Program-made: the position numbers and the translations under genes
NCBI GenBank assembly: GCA_001567505.1
Contig: LLEU01000020.1
Span: 1-64,000, forward strand
DNA length: 64,000 nucleotides
Direction of reading: 5' to 3'
Source of the DNA: Acidobacteria bacterium OLB17
GTDB taxonomy: Bacteria > Acidobacteriota > Blastocatellia > Pyrinomonadales > Pyrinomonadaceae
The notes under the pieces: model-generated
Told to the model about the DNA's origin: nothing
Seen by the model: only the letters and a program-made list of their open reading frames with translations
Databases searched by the model: none
Shown here: piece by piece, positions 16,510 through 25,555 of the stretch
How the letters are laid out: each line of letters starts with the position of its first letter
Position numbering within the stretch: the first letter of the stretch is position 1

Positions 16510-18150
16510 ATGCCGCAAGAGCCAATACGAACCACTCGAACTGCGTCCCGTGCCAAGGCGCCGGCCGCCGGATCTTTGCGCCGGCAGAGCCTTTGGCTGT
16601 TGACGGCGAAGCTCGTCGGATTTGCCTTCAGCTTTTGTGTGCCGCTCGTGGTTGTCCGCGCACTCTCGCAAGACGAGGTCGGCCACTATCGAGCCGCGTT
16701 TCTCGTAATTGCGAACGCGATCGTCGTGCTGCCGCTCGGCGTTTCAATGAGCGCGTATTACTTTCTTGCGCGTGAAAGCACGGAGCGGCGTGCCGCCTGT
16801 ATCCTTAACATACTCGCTTTCAATTTTGCGGTCGGCGGGCTCGCGGCGTTGTTCTTTTTCCTATTTCCCGGAACGGTCGGCTCGATCTTCCAAAGCGAGG
16901 AGATCACGCGGCTTGCTCCGCTGATCGGCGTCGTCATCTGGATCTGGATCTTCTCCTCGTTCCTTGAGACCGTCGCGATCGCAAACCAAGAGGCACGCAT
17001 CGCCACGCTCTTCATCATTTCGGCGCAATTTACGAAAGCACTCTTTATGTGCGTTGCGGCATTCGCATTTGCGACAGTCGAGGCGTTCCTTTACGCGGCG
17101 ATCATTCAGGGAGCAATTCAAGCCGCTCTCTTGGGCTGGTATCTAACGTCGAGATTTCCCGGATTCTGGCGAGAGTTCGACCTCGGCTTTCTCCGCGAAC
17201 AGCTTGTCTATGCTGTACCGTTCGGCCTTGCCGGAACGCTTTGGCTTGCACAGACCGAGATCCATAGTTGGTTCGCAGGCCATAAGTTCTCCGCCGCCGA
17301 TTTCGCCGTGTACGCGTACGGCTGTTTCGAGATACCGCTTATCGCGATGCTTGCCGAATCTGTCACCGCGGTCTTGATCCCGCGAATGAACGAACTGCAC
17401 GGCGATAACGATCGCGACGAGATGGTCCGTCTGAAGGCGCGTGCGATGCAGAAACTCTCGTTCGTCTATTTCCCGGCCTACGTATTCCTTTTGATAACCG
17501 CGACGACGTTCATCACGACGCTCTTCACAGAAAAATATGCGGCAAGCGCGAACGTCTTTGTCGTGAACATCACGCTTCTGCCGTTCAGCGTCTTGATCAC
17601 CGACCCGATCGTCAGGTCCTACAAAGAGCTTGGGCGTGTGTTTTTGCTCACAAGGCTGTTCATCGTAGCGGCCCTCGTCTCGTGTCTATACTTCCTGCTC
17701 AACGAGATCTCGATGACGGGAATGATCGGCCTTGCGGTCGGCGCGGTCGTGACCGACAAGCTGATCGCAGAGGCGATGGTCATCAGAAAACTGCACCTAG
17801 GACTTAAGGATCTGCCGCTTCTTGCGAACGTCGGTAAGACCGCCATTGCGAGTTTGTCCGCGGGGTTTTTGACATATCTTGCGTACACGAATCTCCACAA
17901 TTTTGTTTTCACGAGCGCGCGAGCGTTCTTCTCGGACCTTCTGGGTACGGCGGAACACGGCGTCGCGAATTTCTTCGCGGGCGTACTCGTACTTGCCCTC
18001 GCGGCCCTTGTATTCGCACCAGCTTACCTTTTGCTGGCAAATATGTTCGGGCTTATCGAAAAGGATGAAAAGGCGGCAGTTCGCCGAGTTGCGGCAAGGT
18101 TTCTTCCGCTCGGCGGAAGTGTGGGGGACGAGGCTCGAACTTCGGCATAA
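16510..18150 (+). CDS. Polysaccharide flippase (Wzx/MurJ-MATE superfamily)
   Basis: 546 residues with about 12-14 hydrophobic helices spread along the chain and a polar N-terminal tail (1-25). It has the oligosaccharidyl-lipid flippase pattern: an opening LVGFAFSFCVPLVVVRALSQ helix, short charged loops and an extended C-terminus. Such proteins move undecaprenyl-linked repeat units from the inner to the outer leaflet for the Wzy-like polymerase at 12675. It starts 48 bp after the preceding glycosyltransferase and lies in the same apparent operon. Confidence 0.82.
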   Translation: MPQEPIRTTRTASRAKAPAAGSLRRQSLWLLTAKLVGFAFSFCVPLVVVRALSQDEVGHYRAAFLVIANAIVVLPLGVSMSAYYFLARESTERRAACILNILAFNFAVGGLAALFFFLFPGTVGSIFQSEEITRLAPLIGVVIWIWIFSSFLETVAIANQEARIATLFIISAQFTKALFMCVAAFAFATVEAFLYAAIIQGAIQAALLGWYLTSRFPGFWREFDLGFLREQLVYAVPFGLAGTLWLAQTEIHSWFAGHKFSAADFAVYAYGCFEIPLIAMLAESVTAVLIPRMNELHGDNDRDEMVRLKARAMQKLSFVYFPAYVFLLITATTFITTLFTEKYAASANVFVVNITLLPFSVLITDPIVRSYKELGRVFLLTRLFIVAALVSCLYFLLNEISMTGMIGLAVGAVVTDKLIAEAMVIRKLHLGLKDLPLLANVGKTAIASLSAGFLTYLAYTNLHNFVFTSARAFFSDLLGTAEHGVANFFAGVLVLALAALVFAPAYLLLANMFGLIEKDEKAAVRRVAARFLPLGGSVGDEARTSA

Positions 18151-18159
18151 AACATCGAT

Positions 18160-19317
18160 ATGGGCAGCACAGAATTTCTTTCAAAGCTAAAGGACAACCT
18201 TCCGTGGATGGCCCGCTATCCTCTCGATGCCGCACGCGCCTTTCTTGAATCGACCGCCTTCGAAAAGAAACACCTTCTCATTTCGGTCGCGAATCACTTC
18301 GAACCCGGTTGGTCTGAGGACGGCATCCTCGATCACGAACTTCAGCTAAAGCGACTCCGCGCATACGTCGAGACGGCTCGAAAGACCGGCGACCTTGTCC
18401 GAGACAGCGACGGCACGAAATTCCGGCACACGAATTTTTACCCGGCCGAGCAATATGATCCGGTGATCCTCGATATTCTCGCGGAGATGCAGGCCGACGG
18501 CCTCGGCGAGGTCGAGGTGCACTTGCACCACGGAGTCGAAACTCCTGACAACTCGGAGAATTTACGAAAGCAGCTCGTTGACTTCCGCGACGTGCTCGCC
18601 GAACGGCATAAATGCCTTTCGCGTTTTGAGGGCGACGCGATGCCACGTTACGCATTCGTACACGGGAACCTTGCCCTTGCGAACTCGGCGAACGGGAAAT
18701 TCTGCGGCGTCGATGACGAAATGAGGATCCTTTGGGAGACAGGCTGCTATGCGGATCTTACGCTTCCATCGGCGCCCGACTGCTCGCAGGTATCGGTAAT
18801 AAACCGCATCTACTGGCCCGCCGGCGATCTTTCGCAGCCGCGGCCGCACGATAAAGCTGATCGGTGCGGCGTCGGTGCTGAAAAGCCGAACGCTCCGATG
18901 TTGATCACTGGCCCGCTTAGGTTCGGGACACGCGGCGGTATCCGTCCGTTCATCGAAGACGGCGCCCTGACCAACGCCCTCGGCAGCGACCTATCTCGGC
19001 TCCGACGGTGGATGAATGCGAACGTCATCGTCTCGGGCCGCTCCGACTGGGTTTTCGTTAAGCTTTACGCACACGGCTTCTTCGATCACGATCAGTCGGC
19101 ATCGATCGGCGAAGGTGCTCGGCGACTGTTTTCCGAGATCGTCGAGGCGGGCGAACGCAGCGGCGCGTACTCGACGCATTTTGTCTCGGCCCGCGAAATG
19201 TTTAATATCGCTACTGCTGCCATTGACGGACGAACCGGCGACCCCAACGCCTATCGGAACTACGCCTTGCTGCCAATTATGCAGGCGAGTTCGAGGACGG
19301 TTGCGGCAAAAGTATGA
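18160..19317 (+). CDS. Polysaccharide-deacetylase-like (NodB-fold) hypothetical protein
   Basis: 385 residues, no signal peptide or membrane segment. Motifs hint at a carbohydrate esterase-4-like TIM barrel: ISVANHFEPGW near the start, VEVHLHHGVETPDN (about 127) and AFVHGNLALANS (about 163). These clustered His and Asp residues could form a metal site, but the standard TxDD...HxxxH order is not clear, so enzymatic function is inferred. It lies between the flippase (9 bp) and heparinase-like genes (ATGA overlap at 19314-19317). Modification of the lipid-linked repeat unit is possible. Confidence 0.55.
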   Translation: MGSTEFLSKLKDNLPWMARYPLDAARAFLESTAFEKKHLLISVANHFEPGWSEDGILDHELQLKRLRAYVETARKTGDLVRDSDGTKFRHTNFYPAEQYDPVILDILAEMQADGLGEVEVHLHHGVETPDNSENLRKQLVDFRDVLAERHKCLSRFEGDAMPRYAFVHGNLALANSANGKFCGVDDEMRILWETGCYADLTLPSAPDCSQVSVINRIYWPAGDLSQPRPHDKADRCGVGAEKPNAPMLITGPLRFGTRGGIRPFIEDGALTNALGSDLSRLRRWMNANVIVSGRSDWVFVKLYAHGFFDHDQSASIGEGARRLFSEIVEAGERSGAYSTHFVSAREMFNIATAAIDGRTGDPNAYRNYALLPIMQASSRTVAAKV

Positions 19318-21686
19318 CGACGCCTTTCAAAGCCTTGAAAAAGATCCGACAGATCGGATTTGACGAGCTGCGAACCCGCGGGACGCAGCTTGTCAGCGCC
19401 TACCGCGATCGGATCACCGGCGTCGAGGTGCCCGATCGTACCGAGTTTTTCCGCCTTTTGGACGACGATGCACGGCTCTACACGCGAAACTCGGCCGAGA
19501 GCGTCCGGCAACGATTTTTTGAGAATTCGCGGGATCGTTTTTTCGCCTCGATGCGCGAAGATCTCGCACCAGCCTTTTCCGCATCTGTCAGCACTCAAGC
19601 CGCGGAAGCCTTGATCCGCGAGGCCGATGCGATCTGCGACGGGAAACTTAACATTCTCGGCTACGCGAATGTCGAGGTCGGGACCGAGATAGATTGGCAT
19701 CGAGAGCCGATCTCCGGGACAGTCTCACCGCGAATCCATTGGAAAGAGTTCAACGAGCTCGATCACACCGAATCAGGCGACAAACGCATCCTTTGGGAGC
19801 TCAACCGACACCAGCATTTTTTCACGCTCGGAGCAGCATATCGGCTGACCGGCGACGAGCGATACGCCGAACTTTTTGCACGACAGATCGCAAGCTGGAT
19901 CCGCGAGAATCCGCCAGGGATCGGAGCGAACTGGGTCAGCAGCCTTGAGATCGCCTTTCGTTCGATCTCCTGGATCTGGGCATTGGCACTCTTCCGCGAT
20001 TCTGCCGCCCTGACGAGCGACCTTCTTCTCGACTGCGTTCGTCTTCTCTACGTTCACGGCCGGCACATCGAGACGTATCTCTCGACATATTACAGCCCGA
20101 ACACGCATCTTACGGGCGAAGCTCTCGGCCTCTATTATCTCGGAACACAGCTTCCCTTTCTTGAAGCCGCTTCGGAATGGCGCCGTCGCGGCGAGGATAT
20201 TTTGCTGACAGAGATCGCCAAACAGATAGGCCCGGACGGAGTTTATTTCGAGCAAAGCTCCTGGTATCAGCGATACACGGTCGATTTCTATCTGCATTTT
20301 TACGTCCTCCGCGAACTCTACGGCGAGACTGCCTACGATGAGCGGAATGTGGTCGCGGACGAACGTTTGAATTCCGCTCTTACGTTCCTTCTGAACATCG
20401 CCCGACCTGACGGAACGACGCCGCTCATCGGCGATGACGACGGCGGCAGGCTCCTGCCGCATACAAATAGCGAACCGGCGGATCTTCGCGGAACGCTATC
20501 GCTCGGGGCTGCCGTTTTCGGGCGGCGCGACCTCGCATTCGGCGGCGCGGACTTGTTCGCTGAAACATTTTGGCTGCTTGGTTCGGGCGGCGTTCGAGCA
20601 CTAGAAAGAACACAGGCACACGAGCCCGACACGCTCTCTCGGGAGTTCCCTGACGGCGGTTATTTTGTAATGCGGAACGGTTGGATGCCGACCGACGACG
20701 CGCTCGTGATCGACTGCGGCGAACTCGGTGCCCTTTCCGGAGCACACGGGCACGCCGACCTTCTCTCTATAGACCTCAGCCTTCGCGGCCGGCAGCTATT
20801 CATCGATCCCGGGACATTTTCGTATTCCGGATCGCCCGAAAAGCGTGAACGATTTCGCAGCTCCGCAGCTCACAATACTCTCACCGTCGATGGCCGCTCG
20901 ACGTCGATGCCTGCAGGGCCTTTCTCGTGGAAAACGCGTGCGGCCGCAATACCGAAAGAATGGATCACAGAGTCGAATTTCGACTATTTCGAGGGCGACG
21001 GTGAGCTTCCCGCGGGCGGCACTCACACGCGCTCGATCCTTTACGTTCGCGGCGATTATTTCATCATCCGTGATGTCGCGTCGGTGCCGGGCGAGCATCT
21101 TTTCGAGTTGAATTTCAGGTACTCGGCCGAAGTTGCTGCCGAGAAGGATCTCGAGGGCGAGTTTGTCGGCGACCGGTTCCATCGAACCTTCGTTTTCGGG
21201 ACCGGCGCGCTGACTTGCATCCCCGATCAAGTCTCACCGCAATACGGCCGCCTGCAGAATGCGACGCGTGTCCGTTACGCGGCAAAAGAGCGTGACCGAG
21301 CGGAGTTCGTTACCTTCGTTATCCCGACGGACGAGAACTTTCCGCCGCCCGAGGTCTCCGAAGTGCCGATCGATGCAGGACGAATGTTCCTTATCCAATT
21401 CAGCGACTATCGCGACGTGCTCCTTCTAGGGCAGAGCGGGATCAGGATCCGTACGGAATCGATCTCGTCCGACTTTGGCTTGACCTGGGCCAGAACTCAT
21501 TCGACGTCCGACCTGCCCGAACAGCTCATAGCCGTCAACGGCTCGAGAATGAGCATCGTAAGTTCACCGATCGTCAGGCAGGATGAACCTGTCCGATCCG
21601 TGGCCGCACGCAGATTCGGCCGGGAGCTTTATGTGAACGCCGACGGTGAGCGTCAGACCGTAAAACTCACCGACCTTCCAAGTTGA
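19314..21686 (+). CDS. Heparinase II/III family protein (alginate/heparin-lyase fold)
   Basis: 790 residues. The N-terminal alpha/alpha toroid (about 60-375) includes HWKEFNELDHTESGDKRILW, WVSSLEIAFRSISWIWAL and YYSPNTHLTGEALGLYYLG (an Asn-Thr-His site as in PL12/PL17 lyases), then QSSWYQRYTVDFYLHFY. The C-terminal beta-sandwich (about 430-640) includes GAHGHADLLSIDLSLRG with a His that could bind metal, and AAHNTLTVDG. No signal peptide is apparent, although enzymes of this type in EPS loci are usually exported. It probably cleaves or edits uronate-containing polymer. The ATG overlaps the previous stop and its own stop overlaps the next TTG start. Confidence 0.85.
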   Translation: MTTPFKALKKIRQIGFDELRTRGTQLVSAYRDRITGVEVPDRTEFFRLLDDDARLYTRNSAESVRQRFFENSRDRFFASMREDLAPAFSASVSTQAAEALIREADAICDGKLNILGYANVEVGTEIDWHREPISGTVSPRIHWKEFNELDHTESGDKRILWELNRHQHFFTLGAAYRLTGDERYAELFARQIASWIRENPPGIGANWVSSLEIAFRSISWIWALALFRDSAALTSDLLLDCVRLLYVHGRHIETYLSTYYSPNTHLTGEALGLYYLGTQLPFLEAASEWRRRGEDILLTEIAKQIGPDGVYFEQSSWYQRYTVDFYLHFYVLRELYGETAYDERNVVADERLNSALTFLLNIARPDGTTPLIGDDDGGRLLPHTNSEPADLRGTLSLGAAVFGRRDLAFGGADLFAETFWLLGSGGVRALERTQAHEPDTLSREFPDGGYFVMRNGWMPTDDALVIDCGELGALSGAHGHADLLSIDLSLRGRQLFIDPGTFSYSGSPEKRERFRSSAAHNTLTVDGRSTSMPAGPFSWKTRAAAIPKEWITESNFDYFEGDGELPAGGTHTRSILYVRGDYFIIRDVASVPGEHLFELNFRYSAEVAAEKDLEGEFVGDRFHRTFVFGTGALTCIPDQVSPQYGRLQNATRVRYAAKERDRAEFVTFVIPTDENFPPPEVSEVPIDAGRMFLIQFSDYRDVLLLGQSGIRIRTESISSDFGLTWARTHSTSDLPEQLIAVNGSRMSIVSSPIVRQDEPVRSVAARRFGRELYVNADGERQTVKLTDLPS

Positions 21687-22813
21687 AGAAATATCGCATC
21701 TTACATCTCACCGGGAGCTTTAATCAGGGCGGCACCGAACGGCAGGCGATCGAAGCTGTCCGCGGCCTGCTTTCCCACGGTGAATTTGACGTAAGGCTCG
21801 CAACGCTTAACGCTGAAGGGCCGCTGCTGGCCGACGCTGAAAAGCTCACGGGCGGACGCATCCCGGAGTTTCCGTTCGATTCATTCTTTGGCCGCTCGTT
21901 CATTAAAGGGGCAAATTCTGCCGCCCGCTTTATCCGGAACGAGTGCATCGATCTTGTCCACAGCCACGATTTTTATACTAATGTCTTCGCGTTGGCGGCC
22001 GGCAGCCTTGCGGGCGTTGCCGTGAATATTGCCTCGAAACGCGAAACCTTCGGCCTGCGGACGCCGCGGCAGGAATCGGTCGAGAATTTCGCCTTCGGCC
22101 GCGCAGATGCGATCGTCGCGAACTCCTTGGCGGTCAAAGAGATGCTCATCGAGCACGGCATTCCCGCCGAGAAGATCGAGGTCATCTATAACTCGCTTGA
22201 TATGGATCGCTTCGGAAAAGCCGAATCTAACGGAATACGTACCGAACTCGGCCTGCCGGACGGTATTCCGCTCATAACGCTCGTCGCGAATCTCCGGCAT
22301 GACGTCAAGAATGTACCGCTTCTGCTGCACTCGGCGAAGAAGGTGCTGTCGGCAACGGACGCACATTTTGTCATCGCAGGCGAAGGGCCGCTCGAATCGA
22401 ACCTTAGAGCCCGTGCTCGCGAACTCGGCATCGATCGGCACGTCACATTCGCAGGCCGCACGATGAAAATACCCGAGCTCCTTGCGGCAAGTTTCGCGGG
22501 CGTCCTTACCTCGAATGCAGAAGGATTTTCAAATTCGATCATCGAGTATATGGCCGCCGGAAAGCCTGTGGTCGCAACTTGCGTCGGCGGAGCGGCCGAG
22601 GCCGTCGTCGAGGGGGAGACCGGTTTCCTCGTCGAGGCCGACGACAGCGAACGCATGGCCGAACGGCTTACCTTTCTTTTGAAGGATGAACGGAACGCTG
22701 CCGAGATGGGAGCACGCGGCCGACGCATCGTCGAGGAAAGTTTCTCCCGCAAGCGGCAAGTCGAGGCACTTTGCGAACTCTACCGCCGAAAGTTTTCGGA
22801 GGCATTCGTTTGA
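21683..22813 (+). CDS. Family 4 glycosyltransferase
   Basis: 376 residues with a TTG start at 21683 overlapping the previous TGA. The GT-B fold is clear: an N-terminal GSFNQGGTERQAIEAV (donor-side Gly loop), middle SLDMDRFGKAES, LVANLRHDVKNVPLLL, VIAGEGPLESNLRARA and, near 285, EGFSNSIIEYMAAGKPVVAT (the E-x7-E motif of GT4). It retains the configuration at the transferred sugar. It is cytoplasmic, membrane-associated, and part of the polysaccharide assembly line. It overlaps the next gene by TTGA. Confidence 0.9.
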   Translation: MKKYRILHLTGSFNQGGTERQAIEAVRGLLSHGEFDVRLATLNAEGPLLADAEKLTGGRIPEFPFDSFFGRSFIKGANSAARFIRNECIDLVHSHDFYTNVFALAAGSLAGVAVNIASKRETFGLRTPRQESVENFAFGRADAIVANSLAVKEMLIEHGIPAEKIEVIYNSLDMDRFGKAESNGIRTELGLPDGIPLITLVANLRHDVKNVPLLLHSAKKVLSATDAHFVIAGEGPLESNLRARARELGIDRHVTFAGRTMKIPELLAASFAGVLTSNAEGFSNSIIEYMAAGKPVVATCVGGAAEAVVEGETGFLVEADDSERMAERLTFLLKDERNAAEMGARGRRIVEESFSRKRQVEALCELYRRKFSEAFV

Positions 22814-23856
22814 GTTTTCGCGTCCTCCAGCTCGGGCCCATTCCGCCACCGGAAGGCGGCGTAAGTCGCCATATTGCAGCACTTAAGGACACGCTCGAAT
22901 CGCTTGGGCATCGTGTTACGCTGGTTGCCACCACGCGAAATCGCCTCGCAGATCGTGACGATGCGAACGTCTATCCGCGCACACCCTTCGAACTCGTTTC
23001 GACGCTGCGGAAGAGCGACGCGGATATTTTTCATCTTCACGTCGGCGGCGATATCAACTTCCGAGTTCTCGCTCTCGCATTCGCGGTCGCGACCACGGGA
23101 ACGCGATCGGTCATGACGATGCATTCGGGTGGATTTCCTGCGGCGATCGCGTCGGGCGGGCGTTTCCGGAAGAAAATTACAACCTATGTTCTCGGCAAAT
23201 TCGATCGCGTGCTCGCGGTCAGCGAGGGCATCTCCGACGCCCTTCGCGGCCTTGGCCTGCCAACTGATCAGGTCAAGATGATCCCGCCGTATGCCTTGCG
23301 AAAGCCGAATCCGTCGATCCGTCCGGAAGGCGCGCTCGCCGACTTTGTTGCGACTCATACGCCGTTGCTCGTCGCGGTCGGCGGCCTTGAGCCTGAATAC
23401 ACGCCGCTTGAACAGATCGCGGCAGTAACGGAACTTCTTGCCGAATTCCCTGATCTCGGCCTCGTGATCGTCGGCACCGGTTCTCTCATGGCCGACGCCG
23501 AGACCGCGGTCGCGAATGCAGGCCTTGCCGAGAATGTTCTTCTTGCAGGCGCTCTCGAACACGAACTCAGCCTGCACCTGCTTGCGAACGCCGATGTCTC
23601 GCTTCGAACGACACATTTTGACGGAGATGCGATCTCAGTACGCGAAAGTTTGTTCCTAGGCACGCCGGTGGTCGCAACGCGGGCCGGCTCGCGGCCCGAC
23701 GGCGTTCATTTCATTGATGAATGCTCGCCCGCGGCGATCGTAAGAGGCATTCGCGAAGTACTCTCGTTGCCCAAAATGCCGAAGGGATCATCGCCCGACG
23801 ACCTTTCCCAGATCGAACACATCGTTTCGTTGTATGAGGAGCTTATCGCGTCGTAG
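22810..23856 (+). CDS. Family 4 glycosyltransferase
   Basis: 348 residues with a TTG start at 22810, 4-nt overlap with the preceding gene. The N-terminus reads RVLQLGPIPPPEGGVSRHIA, the typical GT4 start. GGLEPEYTPLEQIAA, VIVGTGSLMADAE and, near 275, FDGDAISVRESLFLGTPVVATR follow, which carry the donor-binding Glu and the loop after it. The C-terminal 14 bp overlap the convergent beta-helix gene. Sugar specificity is unknown. Confidence 0.87.
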   Translation: MSFRVLQLGPIPPPEGGVSRHIAALKDTLESLGHRVTLVATTRNRLADRDDANVYPRTPFELVSTLRKSDADIFHLHVGGDINFRVLALAFAVATTGTRSVMTMHSGGFPAAIASGGRFRKKITTYVLGKFDRVLAVSEGISDALRGLGLPTDQVKMIPPYALRKPNPSIRPEGALADFVATHTPLLVAVGGLEPEYTPLEQIAAVTELLAEFPDLGLVIVGTGSLMADAETAVANAGLAENVLLAGALEHELSLHLLANADVSLRTTHFDGDAISVRESLFLGTPVVATRAGSRPDGVHFIDECSPAAIVRGIREVLSLPKMPKGSSPDDLSQIEHIVSLYEELIAS

Positions 23857-25402
23857 GAAAGGCGAACGAAATTCCCGGGCACTCGCCCCCGTTCCCGCAA
23901 TATTTCGTGCCCGGCTTTAGCCGAAGATCCTTCGCTTCCCTATCGGAAAAACCGACGCGGTCGATCGATTCAGCGAATTGATTGCCCGGCGGGATGCTCA
24001 AGTCGCCGGAATTAACGCCCATATTGTTGAAGAAGATATTTCCGTGGATCATCGACCTCGCGGCTGCGGAATTGATGTCGAGCGGGCCGTGCACTCCATA
24101 AAGGCCATGGCCCGTGACGTTGCTTGAGAAGGCGAAATTTCGCGGCAGGTCGCCGTAGAACGTAATGATGTTCCCGCGATTGAAGACCGTGTTGTTCGAG
24201 ATCGTGATCGTGTCGCCGCTCGCGACCTGGATAAAGTAGCCGGAGCCTTCAAATCCCGGGCCGCCAAGGTCGAGGAATAGATTGTTCTTGATCGTAAGGC
24301 GCTTCAGCATCTGGCTCGGATATGTGTCGTCACTGCCGAGAATGTTGATGCCTTCGCCCGCACCGACGATCGTGTTGCCGGTGATCTCGACGTCCTCGAT
24401 CGTCGAAAAGGGAGCGCCGCCATCCTGATTCCTGACCGTAATACGAAAGGCCGAACCTTCCCAGTTGTTCGAAAGAAAATTGTCAGCAAAACGCACGTGC
24501 CGCGCGTTCTTGAGCTCAAAGAGGGTCTTTACGGTAAACTTGTTCTGCTTCCATGCTTCCGGCTTATTCAGATAATTGCCAACGACCTCGATATTCGTCG
24601 GGATGAGCTCGGCATTTGCCGGATCCGATCCCCCGAACATCACGTTCTCAGCACCGCCCTCGATGTAATTGTTAAGGACCTTGACGTCGCGTGTCCCGGA
24701 CCATCCGCAGATCCCTTGGGATTCGTCACTCTTGCCGGCAAAGCCCTCGATGTAGCTGTTCTTGATGACGGTCCTTGCGCTGTTGAGAGCAATTCCGCGA
24801 CGCGTTTTTCCCGTCGGGATCGAATGAATGTAGCAGCGGTCGATCTCAAGATCGTGCGGCACTCGTTCGGGCCGCGTCTCGTCACCTCCAAGAACGATGA
24901 GGCCGTAGTTGTAAATTGAGCTCGATGGTACGAATTCTATTCCGACGAAACGGTAATGGTGTGCGCCGTTCGAAGCATAGATCGCGGCACGGCCCAACAT
25001 CCCTGACTTGATCGTCGCAAGCATCGGCTTTTGGTCGGGAGTGACCCGTTTGCCTTCGGGAAGTTCGGCGGCGCGCGATGACCGGATCGTCACGTAGTCC
25101 GTCAATGGCTTTTCCGTGAGGTCGATGCGGCCCGCATAGACGCCGCCTGCCTCGAGCTCGATCACGTCGCCCGATCTTGCCTTGTCGATCGCTCCTTGGA
25201 GGTCGCCGCCCGACGGAACCTTAATGATCCGTCCCGCGGCCGTCTCAACGATCTCGTTCTTCGGAGCAAACACGGAAATAAAGCCTGCATACCAGGCAAA
25301 GAACCCGCCAAGAACGACGGCGCATACGACGGCTGCGGCCGCCAAATTGACCGCAACGGCTCGCCTGCCCGGTTTGTTGGTTTTGGGCCGGACGACATTC
25401 AT
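23843..25402 (-). CDS. Membrane-anchored right-handed beta-helix protein (chondroitinase-B-like)
   Basis: 519 residues from ATG 25402 (the reading frame opens upstream but the Met-Asn-Val-Val start is better placed). A cytoplasmic basic tail is followed by one membrane helix (about 14-34: LAAAAVVCAVVLGGFFAWYAG). The rest is a periplasmic solenoid: GGDLQGAIDKARSGDVIELE near 65, then repeated N-N-x/G-N turns (VVGNYLN, RFADNFLSNN, EITGNTIVGAG, TIKNNLFLDLGG, TISNNTVFNRG, FSSNVTG). The family includes polysaccharide lyases (PL6) and other beta-helix proteins; catalytic residues cannot be assigned by eye. It is the only minus-strand gene in the locus. Confidence 0.72.
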   Translation of the reverse strand: MNVVRPKTNKPGRRAVAVNLAAAAVVCAVVLGGFFAWYAGFISVFAPKNEIVETAAGRIIKVPSGGDLQGAIDKARSGDVIELEAGGVYAGRIDLTEKPLTDYVTIRSSRAAELPEGKRVTPDQKPMLATIKSGMLGRAAIYASNGAHHYRFVGIEFVPSSSIYNYGLIVLGGDETRPERVPHDLEIDRCYIHSIPTGKTRRGIALNSARTVIKNSYIEGFAGKSDESQGICGWSGTRDVKVLNNYIEGGAENVMFGGSDPANAELIPTNIEVVGNYLNKPEAWKQNKFTVKTLFELKNARHVRFADNFLSNNWEGSAFRITVRNQDGGAPFSTIEDVEITGNTIVGAGEGINILGSDDTYPSQMLKRLTIKNNLFLDLGGPGFEGSGYFIQVASGDTITISNNTVFNRGNIITFYGDLPRNFAFSSNVTGHGLYGVHGPLDINSAAARSMIHGNIFFNNMGVNSGDLSIPPGNQFAESIDRVGFSDREAKDLRLKPGTKYCGNGGECPGISFAFPTTR

Positions 25403-25555
25403 AACCTCGACATACGACACGACTCTATTAAAGTGATAAAAAGCCGCGAAATCCACGCATTAAATCGTTCAATTCGCGGCATTTACTTTGGATTTTGCTT
25501 TTGGTAGCCTTGAATGTTTGCTCCCTTTCACTTTGTGGGCGTGTTGGAGAAGTAA

